Of a DNA stretch of 64,000 nt, positions 49,201 through 59,544 are shown piece after piece. The position numbers and the translations under genes are program-made. Each line of letters starts with the position of its first letter. Position 1 is the stretch's first letter. This stretch comes from Zelopaecilomyces penicillatus (taxonomy: Eukaryota > Ascomycota > Sordariomycetes > Hypocreales > Pseudodiploosporaceae). Location of the stretch: contig VCCP01000004.1 of NCBI GenBank assembly GCA_005765155.1, positions 1,984,001 to 2,048,000 on the forward strand, read 5' to 3'. Below the pieces are notes generated by a model, which was given only the letters and a program-made list of their open reading frames with translations, was not told where the DNA came from and ran no database searches.

Positions 49201-49328
49201 GACGAGAGAGGAGAAGCCAGCAATTACGACAGAAAATCAGTGGACCCAGGGAGGTTCGTGATGGGGTAGGAGACGTCATCAGATGTGGCAATGCTGGCCT
49301 GCGTCACGGTGTACCCCGACACTTCTGA
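46239..49328 (+). CDS. Large disordered Ser/Arg/Pro-rich protein of unknown function
   Basis: A single exon encodes 1029 residues, with the ATG in strong context (CTACCATGG). I recognise no catalytic or binding domain. The protein is almost wholly low-complexity: many TPP/SPP and SP sites (DLPPTPPIQSR, KRPPATPPDQRSPPTPD), dense Arg-Ser patches (RRSRRSGSISSF, SSRRGRALSESS) and repeated RRxS phospho-type sites. The C-terminal 200 residues look most conserved in type: KLHPFWRPQLP, RTIRRTPSGNLRVMRHRASA, RRGFWRSPSLSRRVS, and a final basic helix-prone FLSERRRERRSQQLRQK. The composition suggests a phosphorylated, possibly membrane- or cytoskeleton-associated regulatory scaffold, but that is inference. 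An in-frame extension back to 46,035 has no good start. Confidence 0.85.
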   Translation: MAASTPPNYHLGSAHVVPKGQRQFKKHKLLPRPQTDRGTDDAWSRPRKCDLTVDISASAGSSPSLPSSPQTLKHQPKRMGTGPDLPPTPPIQSRNSSGSHVEVLSSPTTALGNMQAPQGALKRPPATPPDQRSPPTPDVTPPQPSHLTKAIRPAAWDRGTTTAPRLSESRTDSFKTAPEEPLLLEDDDIKSTRRPTWSSSRTSQSTIVVNDARAIQPHDLDVALERLKRTPAENQRQRSSRSKGSWHPSKDAGFEWDVDVQKISVRKRRPAQSTSRNDGMRDTVIEHNIVTSTSATKAVRNMQLQEAVVLQDSPKARSDRDTLPSELSKSERSVKVDTRRSSGTSARSGSTVVEVLLVDGPPRRERTLRHVRKQNALREPVYDCIGSNEDGSSPSHISTPPNGRKSPRLENSRRHESYASNTTSRSLSSGKARREIWKSGAIPVVVIPDRRSSHKPKSSKEPSLRSTSSRRSRRSGSISSFPPDDSPFNEATPVFERSSRRGRALSESSRSDQRTIDFPPTIPTRSSSLSAPTSRNVSRAGSMTSKSVKIRTSLQQKLDDRDDEVVKVIMPTPPPEPTLASPKARRFEDDDAHDVVNAERHDDGLSPRKIPSRNTPFSVASQDTSCTVPELSEALAVHMYSHQNSSVLMVNYSRPPSDAFESAQSEKEAYQPTAEVVPKITTTGPNPQAPVTPPQRQFAFNDVDSPLRNPRAPPQPPRHPPEINFIPATPSGLTPAQEKTAQLGNYFETEVDRPPQRPSLVKRALSRRRYSVDHPPTVSKMSGFLIRSLSLSRNDHKSREGISNERSNLDMEESPKYPKADDMPAEQDKLHPFWRPQLPDDQGNDELAPRPRGRSGYGDEIPRPPPVGKRTQVRNRSLSTRARKVFAVLPAPEEKRHTVNYIHEPERRTIRRTPSGNLRVMRHRASAESLTGPISLHGKTQPTHESRRGFWRSPSLSRRVSQDRPRRFSIGGTLEDIQQIPQFLSERRRERRSQQLRQKISGPREVRDGVGDVIRCGNAGLRHGVPRHF

Positions 49329-50106
49329 TGAGAGAGGTACCTGAGTGGTACGGAGTTACAGCCGTGAATTTGCATCGTATTTTTACGATAATTACATGAA
49401 GAAAACACAAAAAGAGACAGCCAAATTTCGATTTCAATTTATGGAATGTAGAACTGGAATCAAGCGAAGTCTTTACGATTGCAACGAATTTGATGATTTA
49501 TGAGAGACTAGGGTGAGATCTGACGATGGGCTACGAATCTTACGAAAAGGCAGTTTCGATAATTCAGGGCATAAAGCCTACAAAATTCAAAATGGGAAAT
49601 TGCTATGAGTTGGAGGATTTACCAAGTTTGAAGGGGAGGGGGTCCCCTTAGTTCCTTATGAGCTGGAAAGATTGGGGACGCAATTAAGCAACCCGGGAGA
49701 CAGGTGTTCCATGTACTATATAGAGTCAAGTCGATCTAATAAGTGAACAAACTGCTTGCTATGCCTTAGGCTTGCGATGGAAAGGAATCAAACGAAAATA
49801 GAATGAGACGTTGACGTTTCCAACAAGTGACATGGTACACTTTTGGTGATTTGGTGGATCTTTTCTTTTATATTAAGATGTTTTTGTTTCTGTGACCATG
49901 ATGTACATTTGTTAATCCTTTCGTCTCTTTTCACGATGGGTTATTGGAGAGCCCCTTTAATATGCGTTGCATCAACGATGGAGGTCTCCCAAGTATGAGT
50001 AAATGATTTTCCTGCCTGAACGCCTCTTTCGCCGTTGATTGCCACATAGATAAATCCAGCTGCTTTGACGCCTTTGCTATATGTGTGATCAATTTCGCAC
50101 CCAGGT
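49329..50106. other. Intergenic, convergent 3' regions
   Basis: The 3' ends of the 1029-residue gene (+) and the U1-C gene (-) converge here. The sequence is moderately AT-rich. No gene is visible. Confidence 0.7.
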
Positions 50107-51182
50107 TTATCGCCGGTCATGGCCGTGGCCTCCTGGGGGTCCGCCAGAGGGAAACCCCGGAGGAGCAGACCCCGGTGGGAAGGCATGCGCTCCTGGAGGA
50201 GGCATGCCTGGCATTCCCGGGAAGTTGGGAGGAGGAAGACCTCCCGCGCCAGGTGGCGGAAATGGCAGTCCACCAGGAGGTGGAAAGGGAAGGCCGTTGG
50301 GTGGCATCATTGGCGGCATACCATTGGGGCCCGGAGGGAAGGGAGGCATAGGAGGCATGCCTCGGCCAGCGCCACCGAGAGGGGCTATATTGGTGTCAGT
50401 CAACCATTCTAGAGCGATGTGTGATGCAGATGCGAATCGAAGTGTGATACGTACGTGGAAGACCCTGTGGGAACTGTCCTGGGGGAGCATTCGGCATGCC
50501 AGGGAAGGGCGGAGGAACACCTATAAAAGGAGAGGCGGGTTAGAACTTTTGCTGTGCGGCGCAACTTCGGTACTCTTTTGCAGATTTCCATATATTTATT
50601 TGAGAGGGGTTTTGTAGAAAAACGTACCACCGGGGAAAGGAAATGGTGGGTGAGGGAAGCCATGACCGGGCTGGTTCTGAGGCAACATAGGGTTGGCATG
50701 GGCCTGTCCTTCGGCGGCATAGGACGACGTGATTGAATCGATGACGGATTGGGCTTTTTCGTGGCCGATTTCTAGAGGGAGAGAGAGAGGGGTGATTAGT
50801 TGTTGGAATATGTTATGGTCGCTTGGGGCTGTAGCAAGCTGGAGTAGAAAAGGTTGGAAGGTGAAAGGTCGTACGTTGGTAGTAGTCTACAACATTGCGC
50901 AGATGGTTTCGGCCGCTGTTGTGCGCCTTTCGCACGCTCATGGAGTCGTGTGTCAGGTAGACATCGCAGTAATCACCTGTTTCCCCCAACAACTGGTTAG
51001 TTCATCTCTGCGTCGATTGATTCCAAGACTGGGAGTCGAAACGGGGATGGCGCGGGTTGGGAAAACGTACAGAAGACTACCAAAAGAGTAAAAGGTTAGT
51101 AAGAGGAGTTTGAATCCAACTTTGGTAGTTTATACAGTTCGGATAGGTGGAAGAAGACGAGGAGCTGCTTACATTTGGGCAT
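50107..51182 (-). CDS. yhc1: U1 small nuclear ribonucleoprotein C (U1-C)
   Basis: U1-C stabilises pairing of U1 snRNA with the 5' splice site. Six exons, 51182-51173, 51076-51071, 50976-50875, 50771-50628, 50520-50455 and 50384-50107, give 201 residues. The joined N-terminus reads [20 protein letters not shown] and continues RKAHNSGRNHLRNVVDYYQ: the U1-type C2H2 zinc finger with Cys6, Cys9, His24 and His30. Next come QIGHEKAQSVIDSITSSYAA and a Pro/Gly/Met-rich tail rich in PPPG and GMPP units, ending GGHGHDRR, as in fungal homologues. Exon 1 codes only MPK plus one base, and exon 2 is a 6-base microexon; its boundaries are fixed by the conserved FFC. Intron 1 has a perfect TACTAAC branch site (51095-51101, minus strand) and intron 2 an ACTAACC. 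The gene is divergent from erv25. Confidence 0.95.
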
Positions 51183-51703
51183 CTTGGCGAGGATGAGGGT
51201 TGTGTCGTTGCGAGCGCGGACAATTGAAGCGTTGGATGGATGCTGTTTTCTTGGTCGCACGTCTTGATCGCGGTTCAAGGCTGCCAGCTCCAAAGTCGAC
51301 GGTGGACGAGGCTGCCCCACACGTGATGTCCAGCATTTGTCCAGTAAATAAGGGACTTGGCTGGACATTGGAAGCCACTACACCTCTTTAGGCCAATCTC
51401 CCCCACCCCTCTAAATTCCAAGACTTTGATTGGCTGTAAGTCTTTCTTAATGGCCATTTTGAACGCGACACCTTGCAAGTTCCTGAAGTCAGTAGCCCAG
51501 CTTTGCTCGTTGGTGAAGCAGCCCCCCCTAAGAAAGGAGACAGCCACCTATCTACAACTTTCGCATTTCACGACGACAAGCAGACAACCCAAAGGGGTCC
51601 CCCCAACCCAACAAACGAGGCGACAACCACTCTCGAGGATATTTTACTACACACCTACAGATCTAGATAGTTCTCGGGACGCTTCCTCCCCCCCCTCCTT
51701 ACG
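51183..51703. promoter_or_regulatory. Divergent promoter region, U1-C / erv25
   Basis: The 521 bases between the two start codons must contain both promoters and leaders. No clear TATA box stands out. C-rich tracts occur close to the erv25 start (near 51688). Confidence 0.6.
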
Positions 51704-52696
51704 ATGGCAATTCCAAGCTCAACCCTACAATGGCTCTGCAGCCTGCTACTGCTCGTTGGCGTGGCCAATGCCCTCAAGTTCGACCTGGTGGCCCATAGCG
51801 GCGCCGAGAGCCATAAGAAGGAGCGATGTATTCGGAACTTTGTCGGTCAGGATACGTTGGTGGTTGTGAAGGCGACGGTGGATGGCACCAAGGGAGACGG
51901 CATGGTGGTTAACATGGCGGTAAGTTATCACTACTTTGTTTTTTTGGAGGTTGTTTTTGTGCTTGTGGGATGCTCCTTGTGAGCTTTTTGGGACTGCTCT
52001 GAGGGCTGTCTCTTGCGACTGGGTATAAGAGATAGCTCTCAGGGCAGACTTTGTTGAAGACTTGGCTGTTAGTGGACGTTTAAAAGGGGATTGAATAGAT
52101 GGATGGGTGGATGAAAGGAATACAGTGGAGTGTAAACGCTAACTTGAGATTGTCCACATAGATCCGCGATGCTGTTGGCAACGAGTATGGCCGACCCAGA
52201 GATGTTGTTGGCGAATCTCGAGTCGTTTTCACATCGCACTCCGAAGCTGCCTTTGACGTCTGCTTTGAGAATCTGTTGTCTGGCTGTATGTTTTTCCAAC
52301 AACCTTCCTTTTTCCTGTTATTTCCTCTCGCAGTTCGTTTTTTGACCTGAACGCACATCTAACTTCAACACAGCCCGTCGCCCCAGCTCCGCCACCCGCC
52401 ATATTGAGCTCGATATCGACATCGGCGCCGATGCCAAGGACTGGTCCGCCATCCAGGCTACCGAGAAGCTTAAGCCTGTCGAGGCCGACCTGCGCCGTGT
52501 CGAGGAAATGACAGCCGAGATTGTCCACGAGATGGAGTATCTGCGTCACCGCGAGCAGACGCTGCGCGATACCAACGAGAGCACCAACACCCGTGTCAAG
52601 TGGTTCGGCGTCGGCACCACCTGGCTCCTCATCGGTCTTTGGGCGTGGCAGATTATGTACCTGCGTGCGTACTTCCGCTCCAAGCATTTGATCTAA
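51704..52696 (+). CDS. erv25: p24 family ER-Golgi cargo receptor Erv25
   Basis: Erv25 is the p24-delta subunit of the p24 complex, which cycles between ER and Golgi in COPII and COPI vesicles and helps load cargo such as GPI-anchored proteins. Three exons, 51704-51919, 52162-52285 and 52374-52696, give 220 residues with GTAAGT and GTATGT donors. A signal peptide (residues 1-23, ending GVANA) precedes the GOLD domain with its two Cys (ERCIRNFVGQ and AFDVCFENLLSG). Then come the coiled segment (RHIELDIDIGADAKDW, then ATEKLKPVEADLRRVEEMT), a membrane span (TTWLLIGLWAWQIMYL) and the short cytosolic tail YFRSKHLI, which matches the Erv25-type tail. The start is the first ATG after a pyrimidine-rich leader. 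Confidence 0.96.
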
Positions 52697-54598
52697 GGGG
52701 GAAACGAAAAGGGGATATCTGTTTCGCTGGCTACAAAAGGACAGACAAAAGATACACACGCCGCCGGAGCCCTTTTTTTTTCGATTTTGTTTTGTTCTCT
52801 TTTATTGTTACATTTTTTCCATGCTCAGTAACAGTTGGTGTCCTGAGTCTTCCGACTTCAAATCAACCTCCCTCTCTTCGGTTGTTCCGTTGAAATCTGC
52901 TAGGGCTAACAAGTCTCGGCTAACAAGCTTAGCCCAGAGGGTCACCCCCCTAGTATGAGAGGGACATCTTGAGGATTCCTGTTGGTTTAAATGATGTGGT
53001 ATGGATGCTATGTTATTTCGTTGTAGGGAGAGATATGGTGGGTAATTTCACTTTTGTGGGAGGAAAAAAGAAAAATGGGTGGAATATCTGCATCGGTTGG
53101 GAGAATTCCAAAAACAAGACATGCTGGGCGTTTGAAGACATGATGATGCATGACCTGGACGGGGGAGAACCAGAGGGTGGGTTCTCTCTGTTGTGTGATG
53201 GAGAAGCAAGGAGGCGAATGAGAATCGGAGACAAGTAAAGTAATAAATTACGACCGTCTATATGACCGTGTAATGTGCCTTGTAGGAGGAAATTCAATGG
53301 AGTATTGTCATGATAATTCTAAGTTGTATCCTCATTCTTGAAGGCATAACTGTTTACATATCATGAACACTCAAAAGGAATTGAACTGTGAATAAATCAA
53401 CGTTAAGGGTATTTTTTCAGTCATCGCAAATTTACTTTTATATTTCTTGAGCCAAGCCAGGCGAAGGAATAGTTGCCTAGCGATGGCTATTATAACAGCT
53501 CATCATATGTAATAAGCTGGCCCAAAAAAAAATGCAACACAGCATGTTTCTTGCTCCTATTTTACAAGCATAGTCAAGGTCTCAACGAAACCATTCAAGG
53601 TCAAGGCGATTCAGTTAAATGTGGGTAAATGTGAGTGAATGTTTCATTGTACCAGAGAGGCTTATTCAACTCTCTCTCTCTCTCCTCTCTCTCTCTGTAT
53701 GTCCTTCTCCCTACCAAAAAAAAGGCTGTAGAAAACCCGCTTTGCAACATGTTATAACGCAAACAGCCAACAGCAACCCAATATCATCAACAACGACAAC
53801 GACAACGACAACAAAGGCCTCAATAACACGCAGAAGAAGTAACAGCAACCTGGAACGGGGGTATGTTCTCGCCAAACTCCACACATACAAAATATCCCTT
53901 TCACCCTTTTCTTTTTTTCTTCCCTTTCCGCTTCCCGTCTTTCCCCTGAATTTTCCTGTTCAGGGTGGAGGAGGGGCACGGGATTTCCCTCGAAACCTCT
54001 TTTTTTGGGCGATGTTTCCAGTACCCCACCCAAATAGCCAGCAGCGAGTATGGATATATCCCTCCACAAGTCTCAATATTCCTGACAAGAGGGTTAAGCG
54101 TATCCTCTCTTCGCGAAAGTAAGCCCCCCTCCTCCTTTTTTGATCCAGTGACACCACACATATACACACACAGACAAGGAGGTTTCGTCAAGAGAGCCCG
54201 TCTCCCTCCTCCGAACCCTGAATACCAGAAACGGTATATCCATCCGAGAGTTGAGTAGGTAGGTAGGTAGGCAGGCATCAGCCACAGAGCGAGAGAAAAC
54301 AGGTTCCGAGGGGGGAAGAAAAAGAAACCGGTATAAAAACAAAAAAGCGCCATGCCCTCCCAATCTCATCATCGTCATGAAAATAAAAGGAGAAAAAATC
54401 AAACAAAAGATCTCGTTCCAGAGTTCTGTTGCAGCAACGCCAAAAAAAAAAGGAGTAAATGGGGGGAAGACAGGAACCAACCCCTTTGTTGTAAACGAAC
54501 GCGCGTCGAAAGCCTGCCATTTTGTGAAGCTTCTTTTCTTTCCTTTCTTCTTTCTTTGTTCCATCCATAACCCCGATGCTTTTTTCATTGGGAGTGGG
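52697..54598. other. Intergenic, convergent erv25 / dsn1 genes
   Basis: This 1.9 kb convergent interval holds the 3' ends of two genes, TC-rich tracts near 53672-53697, an ACGACA repeat near 53790-53812 and short homopolymers. Frames of up to 167 codons exist but are low-complexity and overlap on both strands. No supported gene. Confidence 0.6.
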
Positions 54599-56345
54599 TT
54601 ACCCTCCTCCCTCTGGTAGTATGCTGCTTAAACTCCTCAGCACCTCCATGATGGGCATATCTTTCGTTCCGGCGCTCTTCTTCTCCCGCTCGCCGCGTTC
54701 CCGTAGCCGGAGGGCGCTGAAGCTGAGAACTTTATCCGCCTCCTTGCCCGCTACTGCGACACGCTGCTCCAGCTTATGCACATTGTCCACAAGCTGGTCT
54801 ACCTCGAACTCAAGTGACGATTGTATCCGCCGTAGTCTCGTTTCTGTTTGTGAACGCATGGAGACAAAGGTGTTTGCTTCATCCACCAAGTATCCTCGGA
54901 TGCGGCCCTCTTCTGGATCTAACAGATCAAAGTCTGGTAGTGTAATGTTATCCGCCTCCTTTTCTTCTGGTGAAAATAGTGGTGGTATTGGATCTGGAGG
55001 TGGCTTTCGTATTGAAAGCCAAGCCTTTTTTTCTTGTTGTAATCTGCAACACGGGAGGGAAGAGGTTAGCAAAGAAAAGCCTTAACGCATTTTTGGGAGT
55101 AATTTGCAAGAACATACCTTTTGATTTTAGATTCCAACGTCGCTAGCTTCTCATCCAGCTCTTGATTTCGCGGGTTTGGTCTCATTATTACCGGCGCTTT
55201 TGGAATATCCACCTCATCTCGACTGAACCAATCTGAAAATTCAGATCGTGCTCCAAAGTCCTTTAGTAGTTGATCTTGTATCGCGCGGGCTGTGATTGCG
55301 TTAGTAAATAAGTTTCCCCCCCGTTCTGCTCAGGAGTAGAAATAAGAGGATTTAGCGCACCTCCAAGTATTATGCTTGAGTTTGATGTTCCATGAGGGGG
55401 TTTCTCTATCAAAGCGCGCTCGCCACACCAAACTAACAGGTGCTTCATCCGCCGCGGCTCTATTAAGCCGTCTGCTTCGATATGCTTATAAAATTCTGAC
55501 GGGTTCACCTCGCGATGCGGTATGGCAGTCTGTCCGCTTTCAAACAGCGAACTTGCTCTCCGCCCGCGAGAGCCTAGACTACTCCTCCGACTTGTATTGC
55601 CCTTTTTGCGCATCTCCTTGTTGCGATTGATGATGGGTGTGTCGCTCATGGGAAGCTTAATCTTGGCCGACTCCACTGTCTCCTCATGCTGAGGCCGCGG
55701 TTCTTCTTCTTCCTCCTCCTCCTCCTCCTCTATCACTGCCTCTGTCGCCGCCGCTGCTGCTGCTCGTGGTAAGCGCGAAGCTTTTCCTTTCTTCCGCCCA
55801 GGATTGCGTGGTGCGCCATTTGCCTGTTGTGGTGGCTCGTCTTCTTCTGCGCCAATTTCTACTGATAATCGCGCGCTCCGCCTCGTCGCTCTCTTGGGAA
55901 CCTTGTGCTGTAAATCGTCCTGAGACGCGTCGATTGACTGTTTCCGTCGCGAGGATTTCCTCGTAGCCGTCGCGGGCGCCCGTGGGGTTTCTTCAGGAGC
56001 CGCAGTCATCGTGTTGGTGGTGTCTACACTGGCACCATTCGCCTTGGACACGCGATCTTTATCCTTGGGGGGCCGACCCCTCCCAGACTTCTTAGCGGGC
56101 ACGGGTACAGGCGCAGGTTCCGGTTCATCCTCCGTTTTTGCCTTCTTTGACTTGCGCACAAACTGGAAATCATCATCGTTTTCGTACTCGGCCACGGCTG
56201 CTCCTCTATCAGTACGTCTGTTCCCCAGTAATGCGCAGTTGGCCTGGGGCAACCCACCCGCCTGGCGCTTGGTTGATCGGCGCTCCGGCTGATTGCTCAT
56301 GCTAAGAAGTTCCAGCGGCTGTCGAATGGCTACGAGAGTCGTCAT
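54599..56345 (-). CDS. dsn1: Kinetochore MIND/Mis12 complex subunit Dsn1 (Mis13)
   Basis: Dsn1/Mis13 belongs to the four-protein Mis12 (MIND) complex that joins inner centromere proteins to the Ndc80 complex. Three exons, 56345-55361, 55289-55118 and 55043-54599, give 533 residues; intron 1 (71 bases) ends with a TACTAAC branch and CACAG, and intron 2 has a GTATGT donor. Residues 1-230 are basic and disordered with an AT-hook-like GRGRPPK and a run of about ten Glu. The conserved Mis12-component region begins at about residue 255: SRRSSLGSRGRRASSLFESG, the Aurora-B-type phosphosite motif, followed by AIPHREVNPSEFYKHIEADG and EPRRMKHLLVWCGERAL. It continues over the splice with ARAIQDQLLKDFGARSEFSD and two coiled coils to the C-terminus. 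The start is MTTLVAIRQPLELLSM; a second in-frame ATG at 56300 would shorten it by 15 residues. Confidence 0.92.
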
Positions 56346-57729
56346 GGATAGCCGGATTACAAGAAAGACGGCATGGGCGTTGTCGTGGTTGTTGGCGTTG
56401 GTGGTACCAGTTTCGTCTGCCAAGGCACGTCAATCTGGCGCGTATGGGCGGCTTCAATCGGTCGCGTCAATATGGCGTCGTGCGTTCGGCCCGTGGTTCG
56501 GCGCATCCGCCTTCTTTCTGGCGCCTTTATCAAAATTTTCGACAGTCTCGGGATTCAAAGTTAAGCAATGCGATGTTGAGTAGTGCGTTTCGCGACGCCG
56601 TAGAAGTCGTGTTGGGTATGATTGCCTCTTGTTGTTTACCTTTGGGACTAGACTGGAGCTGGTGATGAGGGATGATTTTCGTAGAGGTGCACTAGTCCTA
56701 TTCCGGGTTTGCACCACCCCCACCTCCTCGGTCTTATCATTACGGCTTCTGATTGGCTACATGAAGTCCACCTTGCCCAGTCCACGTTCTTCAACGACAT
56801 CTCAAACCTCAGACGCATCAGGACATTGCATTCATAAGGCAAGGAAAATAACAGATGGCATTCATAAAACACAACAATTCGAAATTGATCTCAGCTTGTA
56901 CTATCTAATCCTCAGTCTTGACTAACCAGCTTGCTTCTTTATCCACAGCGGCACCGTTATGGCACGGCCATACATACAACGTCTAGCACAAGTCAACTTG
57001 ACAGAGGCATCTTCTCACCAGATATTTCATATTCATCTCACCGTCCACTACGTTACCAACCAACTGGGCCATCATTTTGAATCATGTAGCTTCTTGTTTT
57101 TTCTAGCTACGTCGCAAACAGATCCCCTGTAACACCAAGTACGTCATCATCATGAGAGTACTAAGACCACCATAACGCCGCGAAACAATCATGCCCCCAC
57201 TTGGTCCGACACTTTTGATGTGCGTGTGCCTGGCCAAACTGTACGTACAAGTTAAATAGAGCAAGAGGCGGGCGACTCTGGAGAAGGCCAAAGCGTTTCC
57301 GAGAGTCTTCCTCAGCGTAGAGAAGATGAAGAGGGAAACAGAAAAAAGCAAGTGGGACGACAAAGTATAGAGAGAAGAAAATGAAACAAAAAAAAATGAA
57401 AATTGAGACATCCCCAAACAACATTGCAGTCACCACCAATAAGGCGCCAAATCTCGTCAGACTGGTCTGCATTTTTTTCGTCAAGAGAGCATTTTGTACA
57501 GGACATAAGTGAAACATGATCGTGGCAGGTCCCCCAAACTCACAACACCCCCCATGACTGTATACGTGATAAAACCGTGAATAAGATTAAGCAACACCAC
57601 CTTCCACTCGCCAAGCGGAGTGAATGTGCAATCCCATCGTTACTGAGGAAAAAAAGGGTCGGTGTGTGAAGTCATATTGCCCTGTACAGTCCCCGAATCA
57701 GGGTCGATTGCGACAAGTTGATTCTCGCT
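56346..57729. other. Intergenic, upstream of dsn1 and downstream of atf1
   Basis: The 1.4 kb hold the dsn1 promoter and the atf1 3' region. The dsn1 frame is open for 26 further codons upstream of the chosen ATG. No gene is visible. Confidence 0.65.
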
Positions 57730-59544
57730 CTAAGAGAAGCGCCGTTGAACGCCTTGGCCAGCCATGACCTGCTGGTTAGGCATTGGGCCGGCCATGCCAT
57801 AGGGGTTCATTTGAGCACTATAGGGCTCAACAACCTGTGACATGAAGGCGCCGTGTAGGCCCTGTTGTTGGGTGACTGGGCAGTCTTTATGAGCAAGGAG
57901 GAGCGTCTTGAGGTTAACAACCTCCTCTCTCAATTGGGTGATCTGAGACGTTAGGGCATCATTTTCGCTGCTAAACATTTCCACTTTGGTTTGCAGGTTA
58001 GCCAGCCACTGCTTCTTGCGCTGACGACATTTAAGGGCAGCAACACTAGATGATGTTAGAAAAATGAACAAAAACGAGGCGACAATTTGGATTTGTGAAC
58101 ACGTACCGATTCCTTTCCAGGAAGTTCTTGCGCTTATCCTCATCTGTCATTTTGGATCTGGTACCGTCTTCCATCTTCATATCCATATCATCATCCGAGA
58201 AGTCGTCATCAGGAATACTACTGGGTGCACCATTGTTGGCCTTGGCCTTTTTGGGTGCGGGTGCCTTTGACATTTCTTCTGCTTTCCTCCGACCGTTGAC
58301 TGCAGGGGGGTTTTTCTTGCCCTTGACCCGTGATTGCGGCGCGGCTGGGTTGCTATCATCCGAAGCAATACTACCTTCACTACCGTCTCGTATCGAGTTC
58401 GAGTTCATATTAGACACCCGTGGTGAGGTGTTTGAATTCTGTGGGGCAACTGGTGCAGGATGTGCGTGGCCAGGTGCAGCAGATGTTGCAGGATACTGGT
58501 TTGGGTTCTGAGCAGCGCCGTTTCTGCCCTGAGCAAGCATAAACAGCCCGTTTGCCGCGTCGTTATCGTGAGGGTCAAAGGGTCCAGAAGCAGGCTTAGA
58601 TTCACTGTGAGCCGCAGGTGTGCCGTTGGGCATGTCCTGTGGCTGAGACGTAACTGCTTGTGGTTGCTGTGGTGGTTGGCGCTGTGGAGGATTGAGTTGG
58701 TCGCGTTTGGCAGCCGCGGTCATCGCCGTGCGATGAAAGTCAATAGTGCTCGGTGTCGCTCCGCCACTGGCAAGCTGAGCAAAAAGTGCTTGGGAATTGG
58801 GGCTTGGAGCAGGGAACATAGACCCGCTTCCACCAGGCGTCAATCCCGACCTCAGCGACGATTCGTTGGGTGTAGGAAACCCTCCTCGCAAGTGGTGAGT
58901 ATCACTAAAGTAATCATTCGTTGGTCCCGATAACATGGCAGGACTGAGAGGACCGGTCCGCAACGAGCCTCCCCCCCAGTTGAAGGGAGTCGCGTTGGTG
59001 CCAGGCAATAGAGAAGACGGTGACGTCAAGGCAGCAACTGAGGGAAGCTTTGTGCCTCCGGGTGTCTCTGGACCACCACCCCCGAAAGACTGCTCAAAGG
59101 GATTGGGCTCCAGACTGAGTGATCCGCCGACCTGAGCCGCGAAGTAGTCTGGAGTATCAGTGCCCTGTTGTGGTTGAGGTTGACCGGGTCGAGGCGGCGG
59201 CGCAAGTGGTTTGGCTACAGCAACATTGGACGAACCTTCGGGCTTGCTGGACGGGTCGGTCTTTGTGCCTGGGGCAGAAGCTGTATCTTGGAATGGTGAG
59301 CAAGATGACGACGACGACAACGACGATGCGGGTACAGGTATAGGTAATCAATAAGGGGACAATCAATATTGAGTTGTAGTGGCGTAGTGAGTAGCCATGG
59401 GCGACAACGACAACAATGATGATGGTGATGATGATGCAGGAATCCGAAAGAGAAATGATGTAGAGACTTACTTTGTCGTGGGGGGGAAGCCTTGGGCTGC
59501 TTGGGGGACTTCGACTCAGCTGCGTCTGTCGCAGAAGTCCCCAT
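57730..59544 (-). CDS. atf1: bZIP transcription factor Atf1/AtfA (CREB/ATF family)
   Basis: Atf1 is the nuclear target of the Hog1/Sty1 stress MAP kinase, controlling stress tolerance, spores and secondary metabolism. Three exons, 59544-59472, 59286-58107 and 58045-57730, give 522 residues. Exon 1 encodes MGTSATDAAESKSPKQPKAS and a few more residues. The N-terminal half has the blocks typical of fungal Aft1/Atf1 proteins (PF11785-11787 region): TPDYFAAQ, LEPNPFEQSF, LPSVAALTSPSSLLPG, TPFNWGGGSLRTGPLSPAML and GGFPTPNESSLRSGLTPGG, with many SP/TP sites. The basic region DEDKRKNFLERNRVAALKCR, then QRKKQW, is split by intron 2 at Arg418, with the leucine zipper through about residue 460. The first acceptor is uncertain: a second AG six bases downstream (exon from 59280) also stays in frame. 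A long upstream stretch without genes may hold its promoter. Confidence 0.95.
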
